Assembly (NCBI RefSeq): GCF_004295485.1 | Contig: NZ_CP036164.1 | Span: forward strand, 3,162,001-3,226,000 | From: Janibacter limosus | Lineage (GTDB): Bacteria > Actinomycetota > Actinomycetes > Actinomycetales > Dermatophilaceae | Direction of reading: 5' to 3' | Length of the DNA: 64,000 nt | Shown here: positions 62,932-64,000 of the stretch, one piece after another | Layout of the letters: every line of letters starts with the position of its first letter | How positions within the stretch are numbered: position 1 is the stretch's first letter | Position numbers and translations under genes: made by a program | The notes under the pieces: generated by a model | What the model saw: only the letters and a program-made list of their open reading frames with translations | The model's database searches: none | Told to the model about the DNA's origin: nothing

Positions 62932-63951
62932 TCAGCGGGCGCCGACGGTGCCGGCGACGGGGTTGTCCTGCGCGGTGAGGGCCTGGTCCTCCGCAGGAGA
63001 GCCAGCCTCCTCGCGGGCAGCGAGCCAGCGCTCGGCGTCGAGTGCAGCGGAGCACCCGGAGCCGGCGGCGGTGATCGCCTGACGGTAGGTGTGGTCGACG
63101 AGGTCGCCTGCGGCGAAGACCCCGTCGAGGTTGGTGCGCGAGGAGCGGCCGTCGACGAGGACGTAGCCCTCGTCGTCGAGGTCGACGACACCCTTGACGA
63201 GCTCGTTGCGCGGGTCGTGCCCGATGGCGACGAAGAGGCCGGTGGCCTCGATCTCGCGGGTCTCGCCGGTGACGATGTCGCGCAGGGTCACGCCGGTGAC
63301 CTTGTCCTCCCCATGGATCGCAGCGACCTCGCTGTTCCACGCGAAGCGGATCTTGGCGTTGCTGTGGGCGCGGTCGGCCATGATCTTGCTGGCGCGCAGC
63401 TCGTCCCGGCGGTGGACGATGGTCACCGAGCGGGCGAACTTCGTCAGGAAGGTGGCCTCCTCGACGGCGGAGTCACCGCCGCCGACGACGATGATGTCCT
63501 GCTCGCGGAAGAAGAAGCCGTCACACGTCGCACACCAGCTGACGCCGTGGCCCGAGAGGCGCTTCTCGTCGGGCAGCCCGAGCTCGCGGTAGGCCGAGCC
63601 CATCGCGAGGATGACGGAGTGTGCGCGGTGGGTGTTGCCCTCGCCGTCGGTGACGACCTTGACCGGACCCTCGAGCTCGACGGCGGTGACGTCGTCGGTG
63701 ACGATCTCGGTGCCGAAGCGCTCGGCCTGGGCGCGCATGTTGAGCATGAGGTCGGGCCCCATGACCCCCTCGGTGAAGCCGGGGAAGTTCTCGACGTCGG
63801 TGGTGTTCATCAGGGCCCCGCCGGCCGTGACCGAGCCCTCGAACATCAGCGGCTCGAGGTTGGCACGGGCGGCGTAGACGGCCGCGGTGTAGCCCGCCGG
63901 GCCGGAACCGATGATGATGACGTTGCGGATGTCGGAGCTGGCGTCGGCCAC
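62932..63951 (-). CDS. trxB: Thioredoxin reductase
   Basis: A 339-residue FAD/NADPH enzyme reducing thioredoxin. FAD motif [20 protein letters not shown], redox-active CATC in [25 protein letters not shown] motif [15 protein letters not shown], and the terminal [23 protein letters not shown] motif. A GTG start at 63951. It carries a 25-residue tail beyond the usual end. The window stops 49 bp upstream. Confidence 0.97.
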   Translation of the reverse strand: MADASSDIRNVIIIGSGPAGYTAAVYAARANLEPLMFEGSVTAGGALMNTTDVENFPGFTEGVMGPDLMLNMRAQAERFGTEIVTDDVTAVELEGPVKVVTDGEGNTHRAHSVILAMGSAYRELGLPDEKRLSGHGVSWCATCDGFFFREQDIIVVGGGDSAVEEATFLTKFARSVTIVHRRDELRASKIMADRAHSNAKIRFAWNSEVAAIHGEDKVTGVTLRDIVTGETREIEATGLFVAIGHDPRNELVKGVVDLDDEGYVLVDGRSSRTNLDGVFAAGDLVDHTYRQAITAAGSGCSAALDAERWLAAREEAGSPAEDQALTAQDNPVAGTVGAR

Positions 63952-64000
63952 GAGGTGAGTCCTTGGATCGGTGGTGGCGCGGCAGGGCGCGCACGGTCTG

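Overview
The window is chromosomal DNA from a high-G+C actinobacterium. Gene order and protein types point to the Micrococcales, probably an Intrasporangiaceae/Dermatophilaceae-type organism; a Janibacter-like identity is only a guess. It contains the replication origin. Around 54 kb the standard actinobacterial oriC order is present: parB, parA, rsmG, jag, yidC, yidD, rnpA and rpmH on one side of dnaA, and dnaN, gnd, recF and a DUF721 gene on the other. There are DnaA boxes on both sides of dnaA and three parS palindromes near parA. trxA and trxB close the right end.

Left end (1-4.9 kb): visibly less G+C-rich and probably acquired. A minus-strand operon encodes a HemN-like radical SAM protein, a 541-residue protein with a degenerate PLP-enzyme (Cys/Met metabolism type) fold, and a SAM methyltransferase cut by the window edge. 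Opposite lie a decayed ISL3-type transposase and a 4'-phosphopantetheinyl transferase. This looks like the edge of a specialised-metabolite cluster.

5-31 kb: mostly core genes. These include a NYN protein, a RibD-like reductase, an enoyl-CoA hydratase, tRNA-Leu, and the growth and division cluster fhaA-fhaB-pstP-rodA-pbpA-pknB with a YihY protein, a PabA/TrpG amidotransferase, a DUF881 protein and crgA. Then come a rhomboid protease, a cyclophilin, a meta-cleavage-type hydrolase, an MFS exporter with a MarR-type regulator, tRNA-Ala, a DLW-39-like peptide, tRNA-Ile, DUF3566, gyrA and gyrB.

31-50 kb: an island that separates gyrB from its usual partners recF and DUF721. Besides a serine hydrolase and two secreted or anchored proteins, it carries a complete phenol to catechol to central metabolism route. 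One operon (46.2 to 41.2 kb) encodes a multicomponent phenol hydroxylase (DmpLMNOP type). A second (49.2 to 47.5 kb) encodes a ferredoxin, catechol 2,3-dioxygenase and a HbpS/GlcG-like protein. A third (39.5 to 34.2 kb) encodes the lower meta pathway: hydratase, acylating acetaldehyde dehydrogenase, aldolase, decarboxylase, tautomerase and semialdehyde dehydrogenase. Two divergent IclR genes and one AraC gene sit among them. The same 19-bp palindrome, (C/T)GTTCC-N7-G(G/A)AACG, occurs at all three operon promoters and between the two IclR genes, which suggests one shared regulon. A pair of 13-bp direct repeats exactly 20 bp apart lies where an AraC activator would bind upstream of the phenol hydroxylase operon.

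The main leads are the left-end HemN-like/pseudoenzyme/methyltransferase operon, the island's shared operator set, the unrecognised 146-residue protein in the DmpK position, a DnaA-box palindrome at 19.4 kb, and a 110-bp inverted-repeat element at 6.3 kb. No CRISPR array and no intact insertion sequence were seen.
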